The notes below the pieces were generated by a model. The model was not told the origin of the DNA, did not search any database, and saw only the letters and a list, made by a program, of their open reading frames with translations. From contig OZ014412.1 in NCBI GenBank assembly GCA_963965975.1, positions 9,157,849 to 9,221,848 on the forward strand: 64,000 nt of DNA, in the 5' to 3' direction. Shown in pieces: positions 1 through 12,260 of this stretch; within the stretch, counting starts at the first letter, position 1, and each line of letters begins with the position of its first letter. The translations under genes were made by a program, and so were the position numbers. The stretch comes from Xestospongia bergquistia (taxonomy: Eukaryota > Porifera > Demospongiae > Haplosclerida > Petrosiidae).

Positions 1-3000
1 GACAGAATTTTGAACAGATTTTAACGTCACAACATTGATGATCAAAGATAGAGAACTGCAAAAAAATGATGTGTCTGTTAAAATAAATTTATAATTTATC
101 AACTAAACATATTAATTTTACTGTATCATTTTTGACTTTAAGATAAATGACCTGTCATAATTAAATGAACATCTTAATTTTCCACTAACCTTCCATCATA
201 TGTCCAACAGTCCTGTCTATAGTCTTTAAACTTATCTTCTAATGGACAGTATGATACAGACTGACCATCTATCATTGCCTCTTCAGCTAAAGAAACGGTA
301 AGTAGAAATACATTGGTAACATATTATATACAGATAGAGAGGTTTAATGTTATATTTAAACTTAGCCTATCTACATGGTGGACGAAGCATGCCTACATTT
401 TTTTCACTATGTGTATACCTCATTTTTAATTATTACAACAATGAAAGTGACAAATATAAATTAATCTCATTGTTAAACTGATAATGTATATAACAACCTC
501 ATCAATTTACTTAGTCTCTAGTTCAAGTGCTAACACAATTCATATCACTAATCAAAGATCATTTTAACATTCTATAGTTGCCACACCATTATAATATAAA
601 AATGATTATTATGACAATTGTACAATTCCTAAATGTTGTACTTAAGCATTAATCCTTAACTCCACCCACCTGGCCAGAAGTTAGGTACAACAATCTGATA
701 GTTGCGTTGTGTTGGTGATCCAATAAAATGGCTACCAATAGCATCAATGACAACAGTTAAAGTAGAACTAAATGAAAAAATAGTTTTTTTTTATTATGAA
801 TTACATACATAGTTATAATCACTATGAATATTAGTAACAAAAAATTGAATGGTCTAAAACTACTAACTTACTCAGTAGTGGTATGAGTAAATGATACAGT
901 GAAATTATTGTAACTGTTATTATTTAACTGATAGTCAATACTAATACCATCATCTTCATAGAGATATCCACTACCGCTGAAGATGAGAGAGACAGAGAAA
1001 ACAGTTAATATAACACATATCATCGTTGCTAGTATCTGACAACATTTATGAGTGTCAGATATCAACATGAAATTACAACATTTACAATCAGTATCATATC
1101 CAGACATTCACTTGGTTAATATGAGAATGATTATGTTTCTTGACTGATACAATTTTTTTGGCATTATTAATACTAATTTACTAAATAGACTTAAAAAATA
1201 TAACTTGTTCGTAACTACATGAAGATATTGTGAATATAAGGCAGTAACTGATTCCTCTATTATCTTCCTTGGCCAATGAGTATTATATGATAATGTAATA
1301 AATCAATAAGACCATTTTTCACATTAAGTGAGTGGATATGTGAGCATGAAACTAAATTGCATTATTATTTTTAAGAAAATATGTGAAGTAATACAGTACC
1401 AATAAGCACATATCAACTCTCTTGTTGGCTTCTTTTAGCGATAAGGATGTGCACTATTCTTCACTAGGCAGGACAGTTCTCTTTGTGAAATACCTAAGTA
1501 ACGCCATTTACGTAGTGGCTAGCAGATGGGGATCCATGCAGGGAGGTGTGAAAATTATTGACAGTTTTCGATTTGACGATTTTGTTGCAGACCATCAATA
1601 TGCCAAACTAAATTCGCTGCCAATAATACCTGCTATACGGTAGTTCCTTACCTTGATGCATCTCCTACAAAGACTATGAATTTTAAACTAGTTGGGTTCT
1701 CTGCAGCTGTACCCAGAGATTCTATAGTAAAAATAATATATAAAGTAAACAAATGAATAGAAATTCATTATAGATGAAAGTAAGAATAGCTAAATCAACA
1801 GAAAGTTTTTACCATCATTGAATCCATCTACTCTCATTGGAATAATAGAACCAGCTTTAACAAAGAGAGGTATCTCATACAATGTGTATGTCTCGTTAAT
1901 AATCTGAGGACCACTATACATCTTGCCTGTTGTCCAGGATATATAAGTACCCTACATGAAACATGTATACCATATAGAATATTATTAAGAGATATGTTAG
2001 AGAAATACAGATCACATCAAGAAAGAAGAATCCTTGCTCTCATAAATAGACTGACTCAAACCATTATAGAATTAAACATAGTGATTAAATAATTATCTAT
2101 GTTCTATATGACTATACTTACTGACGGTATCCAGATTTGTTTAGTGACCATCTCTGTGTGTATATCAATGGGAGATGTAACAGGAGATACCAATATATCA
2201 GGACCAAAGAAATACTGAGAGAGAGAAATAAAACATTAGTATTTTATAACTTAATACCTGTTTGTCAAGGAGATAAGCTTCATCAACATCTGGATATTCA
2301 AAATACATAGCTCGAAGGAGAGTTAGTCCTGAATATAATAATTAGATTATGTTAATTCTCTATACTAATAAATACTATATATTACCAGTATCATAGGCAC
2401 TTCTAGCATGAGTATAGATATATGGCACTAGAGCAGCTCGTGTGATCATAGCCTCTCTCATGATCTTGTAGTTCTCCTATATATTATAACAAGAGATACA
2501 AATAGGACAAGAATGAACTACAATATTGATACATAACAACCCTATCATCACAAATATAATTATTATATAATATATTATAATACTTTGGATTATCATAAGA
2601 TATTCAATGAGAGGTTATGATGAGAGTTGTAGACAAGACAGAAAGTTAGTAACCACTCTATGAAGGTGGATTATTGTGCATTTAATAGTCAATGTTCAGT
2701 ATTACTCCCTATACTGGGGTAGCTCCTTTAACAAAGTACTTATATATTAAAGAATTATATCAACATCATAACATGTCTAGTTAACAAAGTCATTTATTAA
2801 CTTACCAGTGGATATGTCCATATACGACGATCATTGTCTGCATTTTTAGTACAATGAGTACGAAAGATTGGAGAGAAAACTCCCCACTGTACCCATCTAT
2901 AAATAGTGAACATAAGAGGTTATAATAATATAATCTAGTAAATATTATAATTGAATGAGATATAGAACATAGACAATTATAGGTAAGGATTTAAAGTTCA

Positions 3001-4087
3001 CAGGTCACATTCATGTGTATGCTATTTATACATATGTAAAGTAATGATAGATGTTATAAGTTATGACAAATGTGTTTAAACTATGTTATATAAAAATATG
3101 CATAATTTTAAAACAAACCTTGTATATAACTCTGGAGAGGGCGGAGCTAGATGACCACCAATATCATGACTCCAGTAACCATAAAGAACATTAGAGGCAC
3201 GTAGTGTAAAGAACACTTGGAAATCAAGAGAATCCCAACTCTAAGAAAGAGAGAGAGAGAGACAAAGAAAGAGACAGAGACAAAAAGAGAGACCAAGAGA
3301 TGATGTATGCGTGCATGTACAAAATAAAATATTACATACAGGAAAGACATCTCCAGAGAAACCAACTTGGTATCTATGGTTACCAAGACCACCCCATCGA
3401 TGTAGTATCAATGGTCTATGAGCTGGTGTCTATAATATGACCACATAATCACATATAATGATATTACTAATATCACTAACAGTACTGTTCCATTGGTAAG
3501 GATTAGTACTAAAGATATAGTTAATCCAAAAGGTAGGATTAACATTAGGAATAGATATACCAGTTGAACTACCACTTTCACCTAAAGAAAAGAATAATAG
3601 GGAAAAATAATTATAGATATGACAATTTTAATTAATTAGTACTAACTTATCAAAACTATAATGTATAGATAACTATAATGTATAGACTTGTAATGATATA
3701 TAGTGTGTGCTAAAAAATTAAAATTGATTATTGTACAAGTCCTGACCTTGCTGCCAGTCCAACCACCAAAAGTCAATACCTTGATCTTGTAATGGTTTTA
3801 GTACAAGTTTAAAGAAATTATCTACAAACTATGATAATTATAGAGAGAAGATATGTAATCATTTCATATTACCTTTGGATCAGTTGGTCTCCAAGGGACA
3901 TATTTTTCTGTCTATAGGTCAAATAAACTAATAATAATTATTGTAATATATACTGACCTTAGGATCAATACCCATAGCAGTAGCCATTGCTGGATATACA
4001 TCTTCCCAAGGCTCAATACCACCAGCAGGATGAACATTGAGAGTGTTCCTTAACTTGTGTCTTTTACACCTAATATCAGAGAGAGAG

Positions 4088-4135
<48 letters not shown>

Positions 4136-5244
4136 TTATCAAATTACAAAAAAACAGTGTTATATATACCAATCTAAGAATCCTTCAGGATTAGGGAAAA
4201 GATTTTTATCCCAAGAAAATCCAGTCCATCCAATAGGTTGTCCAGACTACAACAGTCACACACAACATGAAAGTGAAAACAATATATATATATATATATG
4301 TAATGTGTATTGATCATACTTTAATATAAGTTATACATACTTTAATATAAGTTATACATACTTTAATATAAGTTATACATCATTTAAACACACATTACAT
4401 CTTTACCTGATCTTTCTTCCCTTCATTTGACTCTTTATAGAAAGTATTATGCCAGTCCATATCTGTTACTAAATTATCTAGAGGTATCCTCCTACTTTCA
4501 TATCCTCTAACAACATCCTATAAGTTCATTATATACCTGACTATAACACATAATATGTACACTTACCATTTCTCCTTGATCATTATATGCCCAATAACGA
4601 GAGTAGAACACACCAAAAGTATATCTAGGAGGTAATGGAATATGTCCTGATACAAGAGTAAAGTCTTTAACAGCTCCTTTGTAATCTAATATTGAGAAAT
4701 ATAAAAAATTAATGTATATTTTAAACATATCAATTGATCTATGCATCTGTCTATAATCCATCCATCTATCCTTACCATGTCCATGACCAAAGAAATAAAA
4801 ATCTTGATAAGTCTTAGAACCATGAAAACAACTGACATTAGTTTGAGAAGATGGAGACCAACAACATCCTCTTCCAGTACAGTCAGTCTCCGATATAGTA
4901 GGATAACCACATGACAGACTCTAATAACAAGAGAGCAACGAAGTGCATAAATTGTTAATGATGACATTAAATGTTATCAACACACTTAGATGATCTCACT
5001 TTCAAAAATAAAAATAAAAGAATGTTTATAACAATAACACAAAACAATAAATGTGATTATTTCATCATTTAACAAATATTATTATAAATATGTCATTCAT
5101 GGACTTACAGTAGTGTATCCCACAGAATCACAAGTACTATTGTTTGAAGAATTAGAGCTAACCCAAGGCCATATTGAATTATCATATTGAGGAAGACCTG
5201 AATCATCTACAACAACATATCCATCCTTTGAGATAATACTAGAT

Positions 5245-5289
<45 letters not shown>

Positions 5290-5932
5290 AGAATCAGTAT
5301 CAGAAAGATTATACATCTTACCCTAGAGTACAGTGTAAGTCATCACTGGTTTGAGTATAACAGTTTAAGTTACGATATCCAAAATCACCATCTAAAGTCT
5401 ATATAGCAGAAAAGATATTTCACAAACTTTACAGCTGTTAAGATAATAAGTACATGTAAATAGTAGTATGGTGTTCATTATCTTACTCTGATGGTACCCA
5501 GTAGATTTCCATTGACATTATCATGAATAGCAGGTTGTGGAGACCATTTATTGACTTCATTTCTAACTTTGTATTGAATATAGAGATTGTTTGAGTTAAA
5601 TCCAACATCATCTGGTTTATAGTAAACCTAGTAGTAAGATAAACTTTAAAGTCTTCATAATTATTATTATAACTTACTTGAATATCATTGGTATCTATTA
5701 CTGACCAGCCATCATTATTCTTAGTGACTTTATAGTTAGGAGTTGGTAAGTTTCTATGAATGAAGGTAAAAGTGGCTGCATTAACTGTACTACCCCATTC
5801 CATGCGAATAAGACGAGAAGTGAGCACAGTGAATCGAGCATGACCCACTGTCACTATAGACTTGGGGTTAGGACTGGGATCAAATGCTAATGTAATTCCA
5901 AACAAGAGACAGAGGCAAGTGAAGAAACTCAT
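1..5932 (-). CDS. Secreted glycoside hydrolase family 31 enzyme with nested trefoil domain (3' partial)
   Basis: About 24 exons can be joined on the minus strand, from the ATG at 5932-5930 to an exon at 55-1 that runs off the window, giving at least about 845 residues. The N-terminus (MSFFTCLCLLFGITLAF) is a signal peptide, so the enzyme is probably secreted or lysosomal. A GH31 N-terminal beta-sandwich follows, then a six-cysteine P-type trefoil (about 4775-5140, across two exons; CGYP, GCCW, SCF). The catalytic barrel then begins (YFFGHGHDYK, PLPPRYTFG, TDMDWH). The expected nucleophile Asp lies in WWLDWQQG (about 3755-3780) and the acid/base Asp in SHDIGGH (about 3150). All visible junctions have GT donors and AG acceptors, for example exon 1 5932-5678 and exon 2 5627-5487. 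GH31 enzymes hydrolyse or transfer alpha-glycosides. The TDMDWH/GWTGFSWD pattern suggests a bacterial-like subgroup rather than lysosomal acid alpha-glucosidase. Substrate specificity cannot be read from sequence. Confidence 0.88.
4080..4131. repeat. (GA)n microsatellite in GH31 intron
   Basis: Nearly pure GA dinucleotides in a short intron of the GH31 gene. A shorter impure GA tract lies at about 3243-3302. Confidence 0.95.
5247..5285. repeat. (GT)n microsatellite in GH31 intron
   Basis: About 19 GT units immediately beside an exon of the GH31 gene. Seen from the minus (coding) strand, the tract is CA-rich and sits next to a splice acceptor. Confidence 0.95.
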
Positions 5933-5952
5933 TTTCTTTGGAAGTCAGGATA

Positions 5953-6081
5953 ATTCCGTATACTTAATAAATTTAGACTCTATACGGAATAAAGTTGACA
6001 CATAAGTGGGTGGTATGCTTAATACCTTCACTCATCAGTGTGTATTAATGGATCGACTTAACTTAAAGCCATATATATATA
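5953..6081 (-). promoter_or_regulatory. GH31 core promoter: TATA tract and 5'-leader inverted repeat
   Basis: A TATATATAT run at about 6071-6080 lies about 140 bp upstream of the GH31 ATG (5932). Between them is a perfect 10-bp inverted repeat: ATTCCGTATA at 5953-5962 and TATACGGAAT at 5981-5990. It could form a leader stem-loop or a dimeric protein-binding site. Transcription start is not known, so leader versus promoter placement is inference. Confidence 0.45.
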
Positions 6082-6192
6082 CACGTTCTACTGAGTATGT
6101 GGTTTTTTATACTGCCATTCCTGCTGTGGTTAGTCTTATTTTAGATATTTGTATCACAATCATCCCTCCCTAGAATTCACTATATACTATGG

Positions 6193-7962
6193 TAACATTG
6201 TACCATGAAACATTGGTCCAATGTAACAGTGTCACCACAAAACATTGGTCCAATGTAACAGCGTCACCATGAAACATTGGTCCAAAGTAATAGTGTCAAC
6301 ATGAAACATTGGTCCAATGTAACAGTGTCACCACAAAACATTGGTCCAATGTAACAGCGTCACCATGAAACATTGGTCCAATGTAACAGTGTCACCATGA
6401 AACATTGGTCCAATGTAACAGTGTCACCATGAAACATTGATCCAATGTAATGTGTTACCATGAAACTTTGGTTCAATGTAACAGTGTCACCACAAAACAT
6501 TGGTCCAATGTAACAGCGTCACCATGAAACATTGGTCCAATGTAACAGTGTCACCATGAAACTTTGGTTCAATGTAACAGTGTCACCACAAAACATTGGT
6601 CCAATGTAACAGTGTCACCATGAAACATTGGTCCAATGTAACGTGTTACCATGAAACTTTGGTTCAATGTAACAGTGTCACCACAAAACATTGGTCCAAT
6701 GTAACAGCGTCACCATGAAACATTGGTCCAATGTAACAGTGTCACCATGAAACATTGGTCCAATGTAACAGTGTCACCACAAAACATTGATCCAATGTAA
6801 TGTGTTACCATGAAACTTTGGTTCAATGTAACAGTGTCACCACAAAACATTGGTCCAATGTAACAGCGTCACCATGAAACATTGGTCCAATGTAACAGTG
6901 TCACCATGAAACTTTGGTTCAATGTAACAGTGTCACCACAAAACATTGGTCCAATGTAACAGTGTCACCATGAAACATTGGTCCAATGTAACGTGTTACC
7001 ATGAAACTTTGGTTCAATGTAACAGTGTCACCACAAAACATTGGTCCAATGTAACAGCGTCACCATGAAGCATTGGTCCAATGTAACAGTGTCACCACGA
7101 AACATTGGTCCAATGTAACAGCGTCACCATGAAACATTGGTCCAATGTAACAGTGTCACCACGAAACATTGGTCCAATGTAACAGCGTCACCATGAAACA
7201 TTGGTCCAATGTAACAGTGTCACCATGAAACATTGGTCCAATGTAACAGTGTCACCATAAAACTTTGGTTCAATGTAACAGTGTCACCACAAAACATTGG
7301 TCCAATGTAACAGCGTCACCATGAAACATTGGTCCAATGTAACAGTGTCACCATGAAACATTGGTCCAATGTAACAGCGTCACCATGAAACATTGGTCCA
7401 ATGTAACAGCCACCATGAAACATTGGTCCAATGTAACAGTGTCACCATGAAACATTGGTCCAATGTAACAGTGTCACCATGAAACATTGGTCCAATGTAA
7501 CAGCGTCACCATGAAACTTTTGTCCAATGTAACAAGTGTTACCATGAAACATTGGTCCAATGTAACGTGTTACCATGAAACTTTGGTCCAATGTAACAGT
7601 GTCACCATGAAACATTGGTCCAATGTAATAGCGTCACCATGAAACATTGGTCCAATGTAACGGTGTCACCATGAAACATTGGTCCAATGTAATAGTGTCA
7701 CCATGAAACATTGGTCCAATGTAACGTGTTACCATGAAACTTTGGTCCAATGTAACAGTGTCACCATGAAACATTGGTCCAATGTAATAGTGTCACCATG
7801 AAACATTGGTCCAATGTAACGTGTTACCATGAAACTTTTGTCCAATGTAACAGTGTCACCATGAAACATTGGTCCAATGTAACAGTGTCACCATGAAACA
7901 TTGGTCCAATGTAACAGTGTCACCATGAAACATTGGTCCAATGTAACAGTGTCACCATGAAA
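6193..7962. repeat. 32-bp minisatellite, about 55 units, each with paired ATTGG and CCAAT
   Basis: The dominant unit is 32 bp and contains CATTGGTCCAATG, an inverted repeat with one central base. Most units therefore carry a CCAAT box on each strand. Variants are patterned rather than random: ACTTTGGTTCAATG units, CAGCGTC versus CAGTGTC, and shortened AACGTGTTACC joins recur in blocks of several units, which indicates higher-order amplification. The array ends about 260 bp upstream of the GH31 start codon and about 430 bp beyond the 3' end of the protease pseudogene. The unit ORFs in it carry no domain. Confidence 0.97.
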
Positions 7963-8391
7963 TAATTATTAGTATTTGACTTATCACATTCGTATACAAT
8001 AATCTTGTGGTGTATTGACACATTAGTATCATGGATGGTACATTCAGTTCTCTCCTTAAAGAACACCGTGACAAAGCTGCACCTCTTGAGTGACCACCTG
8101 TGCATTGCACGCATAACTAAATTTAAAGCTGGTCAAGTTCAATGTCTTATTGTAGTTGTTTAGTTTCTAAAAAATGACATGAAAACTGTAATTACCAGTT
8201 CCTAAAAGTGAGGGTAACTACACTAAGTTGAGCCAACTATATTATTCAGTATATTTAAAGCTGGCAAATTGCATTCAATCAGTAGGTTCATTTTTAATTA
8301 AACATTTTGTAAATTTAAAAATGTCAGTACAAATAAGTACAAAAATTGAAGCCTAAATAGTAAATTAAAAGAAAGGAACTAGTCAAGACAT

Positions 8392-9356
8392 TTATGCACC
8401 ATATTGGCGAATGACGTAATTAGTTACATCGTAGTATGCCTTGGTCATACGAGTACCACTATTTCTTTCTTGGTAGGCACCATAAGCATGTACTCCAATG
8501 ATTGTGTTCACTCCATTTCTGTTATAGTAGACACCACTACCACTGTTACCACCATAAGTATCACACTTGTACCTCAGACGTTTAGATTCAACTATAGCAA
8601 GAGGACAACTGGTACCATAGAGACACCAATTTGGGCGACTTGTTGTTGGGAGATCTGCTGGGTAACCATAGATAAAGATGGAGCGGGAGTACCAACAATG
8701 ATCCACCCAATATCATTTTCAGGGATACGATTACTAATCCATCCGTCAATGGTAACAGCATTCTTCCAAATGTGCTTTGTCCCTTGATTTGGATCACAGT
8801 CCTTTGCACGATGAACATCCAAATTAGAGTACCACCCAGTGTTGCCATAGACACAATGACCTGCAGTTAGAACAGTCTTCGGAGCTACAAATGTTCCAGT
8901 ACATCCGAGAGCAACACGTCCAATAGCTGTATAAGGAAAACTGTTTGGAACTTGTTTTTGACGTTGGTCGGTTCCAATGACAGAACGTTTCTCAGCCAGT
9001 TTCTCTAGTGATTCCTCTAGAACCTTACGAAAATCTGTGTCTTTGAGTGGTTCCTCATCATGAGGATGTGTTGGTACTTCCTCATTTTTATTTTCCCTCG
9101 TGTAAAAGAGACTCTCCACATCTTCTAGTGATCCAGTATATTCATATCCATCTTTGGTCACCATAACGAGCCTAAGACCTTTCAGGAATTCATCCGTGCC
9201 CTCAGGAGGTGCAGCTTTGTCACTGAATTGGACAGGCATACCAATAATGTTCTTTATAGGTGAGAATTGAATCTTCCTCCATCCAGCAGGTAGAGCATCA
9301 ATGGACCCACAAAGTAGAAAAGACATGGTCAACACATAAAGAATGGTTGATGCCAT
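8392..9356 (-). pseudogene. V8/glutamyl-endopeptidase-like serine protease, frameshifted copy 1
   Basis: Intronless minus-strand gene starting at the ATG 9356-9354, aligned with the intact copy at 36124-37251; an upstream in-frame ATG at 9386 is not supported by the paralogue. A signal peptide is followed by a conserved propeptide (KIQFSPIKNIIGMPVQFS, TKDGYEYTGSL) and a chymotrypsin-fold domain. The triad motifs are all present: TAGHC, ENDIGW and YGGNSGSG. Next to GTPAP (about 8676) some 49 bp present in the other two copies are missing. This shifts the frame, so one frame ends at about 8592 and the real C-terminus (FIYGYPADLP to QYGA) continues in another frame to the TAA at 8394-8392. As read, the product would lose the catalytic Ser. 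The call is pseudogene; an assembly error is possible. Confidence 0.85.
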
Positions 9357-9440
9357 TTTAAAACTTGCAGAAAATACGAAGATCAAAATCCTTTGAAAAG
9401 CTGGATGAGCAGATGATGATGACCTGGTTGTTTGTCTTCT

Positions 9441-9570
9441 CTTATATACTGATCTAGTGACCTCTGATCAGTGATGTCATGTTATGAAGGGAGTGACATA
9501 CTACAATGAAAAAGGGCATGAGGTGACTTGAGTTACATGACATACTTCAGACTAAAAGTCTCTTTCATTG
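9441..9570 (-). promoter_or_regulatory. Proximal promoter of protease copy 1, shared with copy 3
   Basis: A TATATAAG box on the minus strand (9448-9441) lies about 85 bp upstream of the ATG. The 120 bp above it align with 35952-36048 upstream of copy 3. Both contain CAATGAA, TAGTCTGAAGTATG, TTTTTCATTGTAGTAT and TTCATAACATGACA in the same order. Confidence 0.6.
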
Positions 9571-10846
9571 TATATGTTGTGTCCACCAGTCTATACTGCA
9601 TGAGTCTAGCAATGCTATCACTAACCTTCATCCACCTGAGAATGCTGGAAGACAGAGCAACTAGTTCACAAGTATGTTCCATTAAAATTATTGCAATGAA
9701 GAATTAATAAAAATGATAACATGAAATTAGCTGATATACATATGTATAGCTGATATTATTGTACTGATATACAAGATATCGCTGCTCTTAAAAAATACTC
9801 CTAGAAATGACTCGAGTTTTTTCTGAAAAATTCTTTTGGTTCTTCTTGATTATAAAGAAAACAAAAATGAAAGCTCGTTCATAGAAAATGGTGACATTAA
9901 CATGCCACACACCTCCTCTGATATCTGATGAATCATTGACACCCTTTAAAGTATACCAAGTGTATACTCCAGACAATTTCAGTGTTCAGGACATTACAGT
10001 AATTGTAATATCAGTGATATGGAAATGTCCATGTACAGGTAAACAAATTCAAAAAAACAAGATTAAAAATACTGAAAAATTTTGAAATCGAATGATGGCA
10101 AGTTCTCTCACTTACTTTACTGATGATTTTGAAGTAGTGATGTCAAAGAGGAAAAAGAACGTGAAGGAAAAGAGAGAAGTAAAATCGATAAAATAAATTA
10201 AAGATGCCAGATAATAGAATTCAAAGCTAAAGGATATATAGCAGACGAGATATTTGACTACAGTTAACAAAGTTATTTTTGCAGGTATAAATATAGAACT
10301 GCTTAAAGAAAAAGAAGATAAACTTGATGTGTTCAACTTTCAAAGAATATGGACTATTAAATTCTGTGGCTGCATAAAAATGATAATAAAATTGATAATT
10401 ATCATATCATGTAAGAGATAATCGATCACAAGAATCAAACCAGTAACAACATATTTAACGACTTTACACATGAGCTGTTAGAAAGAAACCTTATTATAAG
10501 GTCATAATAAAACTAAATTTTGACTAGACTAAGATTTGACTGGCATAATAAAGATGGGGTTTTACAAAAGCAAATAAAATAAGGTTATAATTGAAAATCA
10601 TCATATAGACTATAGGTGATAATATATATACAGAACTGTACGATTGGAACTGCAGTTTGATTTCATGTGGTATTGTTGGGAATGAATGTGCCTGCATAAA
10701 TAACTTGCCATGAACATTTGGGAGACCTACTTGAAGCTATTATTAGAGATAAGAATATGTCACTAAAAGTAAATAAACTGCAGAGATTAGAACAATCTAT
10801 AATAGCAGAATTAATTATCTAATAATACATGTATTAGTTGAATTAA
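9571..10846. other. Intergenic, no gene recognised
   Basis: AT-rich sequence with only short ORFs and no consistent splice-linked frame. A lysine-rich plus-strand stretch near 10140-10200 looks like decayed coding sequence but cannot be assigned. Confidence 0.5.
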
Positions 10847-10978
10847 ATGGAACAGGTACACATCAATATTGATGACCCACGTCATTTGTTCTGTATTTGT
10901 TGGGTTACTATCAAAGTGTCATATATTAGAAGAAAGCAATTTGTTAAATTATGGAATGATCATCCCATTTCAGGTTAG
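10847..10978 (+). pseudogene. Remnant of integrase-like (DDE) transposase C-terminal segment
   Basis: A 43-codon frame reads NIDDPRHLFCICWV, a basic spacer, then FVKLWNDHPIS before a stop. The order HLFC...W-N-x-H-P resembles the end of the integrase-core proteins found in animal genomes, in which a D-P-x-H-x-x-C segment precedes a WNNHP motif. No catalytic acidic residues can be placed upstream in frame, so this is at most a fragment. The assignment is from remembered family pattern only. Confidence 0.35.
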
Positions 10979-11272
10979 TTACAATTGATAATTACATGTA
11001 CATTAACTTAATTGTGTACATTGTACAAGTAGAAAACATGGTGGCATGAATGCTAATATTCCTGTTCAACTTATGAAGAAAGCTAACCGAACAAAAAAAA
11101 TAATCTTCAATTTTTACCAAGTTCTCAGCAAGCAGTCATAGTTTATCGTCAGAGTGGTGGCTAAACATCATTGGTACGGATAGATACAGTTTAATTAGAT
11201 TATGAACTTCAGAAAAAATTAACGCAATAAGCACTTCAGTTAAGAGGTTATTTTGTACATAGTCTTGAGCAC

Positions 11273-11344
11273 AAATCAGGGGGGCTAAGCCCCTGATTTG
11301 AAGTTGGGGGGGCTTCAGCCCCCCTTGCCCCCCCTTCCTACCCC
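11273..11344. other. GC-rich double hairpin / G-run element
   Basis: In an AT-rich region, AAATCAGGGG (11273-11282) pairs perfectly with CCCCTGATTT (11290-11299) across a 7-base loop. A second stem follows from GGGGGGGCT and AGCCCCCC (about 11305-11323), then C-runs up to 11344. The minus strand carries several G-runs that could form a quadruplex. It is not coding. Confidence 0.7.
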
Positions 11345-11800
11345 TATGGTAATGGCAATGGTAATGTGAAATGTAACGGTAACAATGAATGTTATGATAA
11401 TGGTATTGACAAATGTAATGTTAACGATGAATGTTATGATAATGGTATTGACAAATGTAATGTTAACGATGAATGTTATGATAATGGGTTATGACAAATG
11501 TGATGCTAATGATGAATGATGTGGTAATGGGTTATGACAAACCATTATATTTACATTTTTACCTTTATTCACTGCTACCCTTACATTTATCATTACCATT
11601 ACTATTAAATTCATCGCTATAGTTATATTACATTTATAACAACTGTTGCATTCATCACTACCAGTACTATTACACTTATATATACAATTACATCTATCAT
11701 TCTCTTTTCCACTAGCATTAGATTTATCATTGCCATTATATTTGTTATTACTACTACATTTATATTTATCACTATTGTAATATTTGTCATTACTATTACC
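11345..11800. repeat. 42-bp tandem repeat and complementary TTA/CAT-rich arm
   Basis: A 42-bp unit (GAATGTTATGATAATGG...) starts at 11387, 11429 and 11471 and then decays. From about 11541 to 11800 the strand composition inverts to ATTACCATTAC-type trinucleotide-like sequence, so the two halves are loosely complementary. Confidence 0.7.
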
Positions 11801-12260
11801 ATCTCTCTCTCTCTCTCATCACATCATGAACTCTGTACAGAAATATATATACCAGTATTATCTTTGTTACAAAAGGTAAATATTTGTGTAAACGTCTATC
11901 TCTCTAACAGTATTACCCTGTGTTAAAAATGTTAGATCTGTGTGTGTAATGATAATGTGTCCAATCCTAATCTCATCTTTTTATTTTGACCATTATAAGA
12001 CCTTATTGATATCATCCAAGTTTATGTTGTTTTAAGTTGTGGCTTTGGAAAAAATGCTACATAATATTAAGGGTCACTTCATAACACTAACATCTACACC
12101 ATAATTTATTGATGCTTGTATGACATCTCTGTAACCTTTCATAGCATAGTGACAACATGTAATGACATCTCATAGGATTATAGTAACAGCATGTTATTCC
12201 AGAGATGATAAAACATTAAAGGACAAATAACATAACAAAACGTATTGATCTTCTCAACTA

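Noticed and set aside
3147..3392. Hydrophobic 81-codon minus-strand ORF as a separate membrane protein
   Set aside because: It crosses two GH31 exons and a GA-rich intron in the wrong frame.
6193..7962. CRISPR-like array
   Set aside because: Units are contiguous variants of one 32-bp sequence with no unique spacers, in an intron-bearing animal genome. It is a minisatellite.
8676..8690. Intron explanation for the frame break in protease copy 1
   Set aside because: Compared with the other copies the sequence is shorter, not longer, and no GT/AG pair restores the frame.
8404..8787. Plus-strand ORF of 127 codons
   Set aside because: It is the antisense shadow of the protease pseudogene; similar shadows occur over copies 2 and 3.
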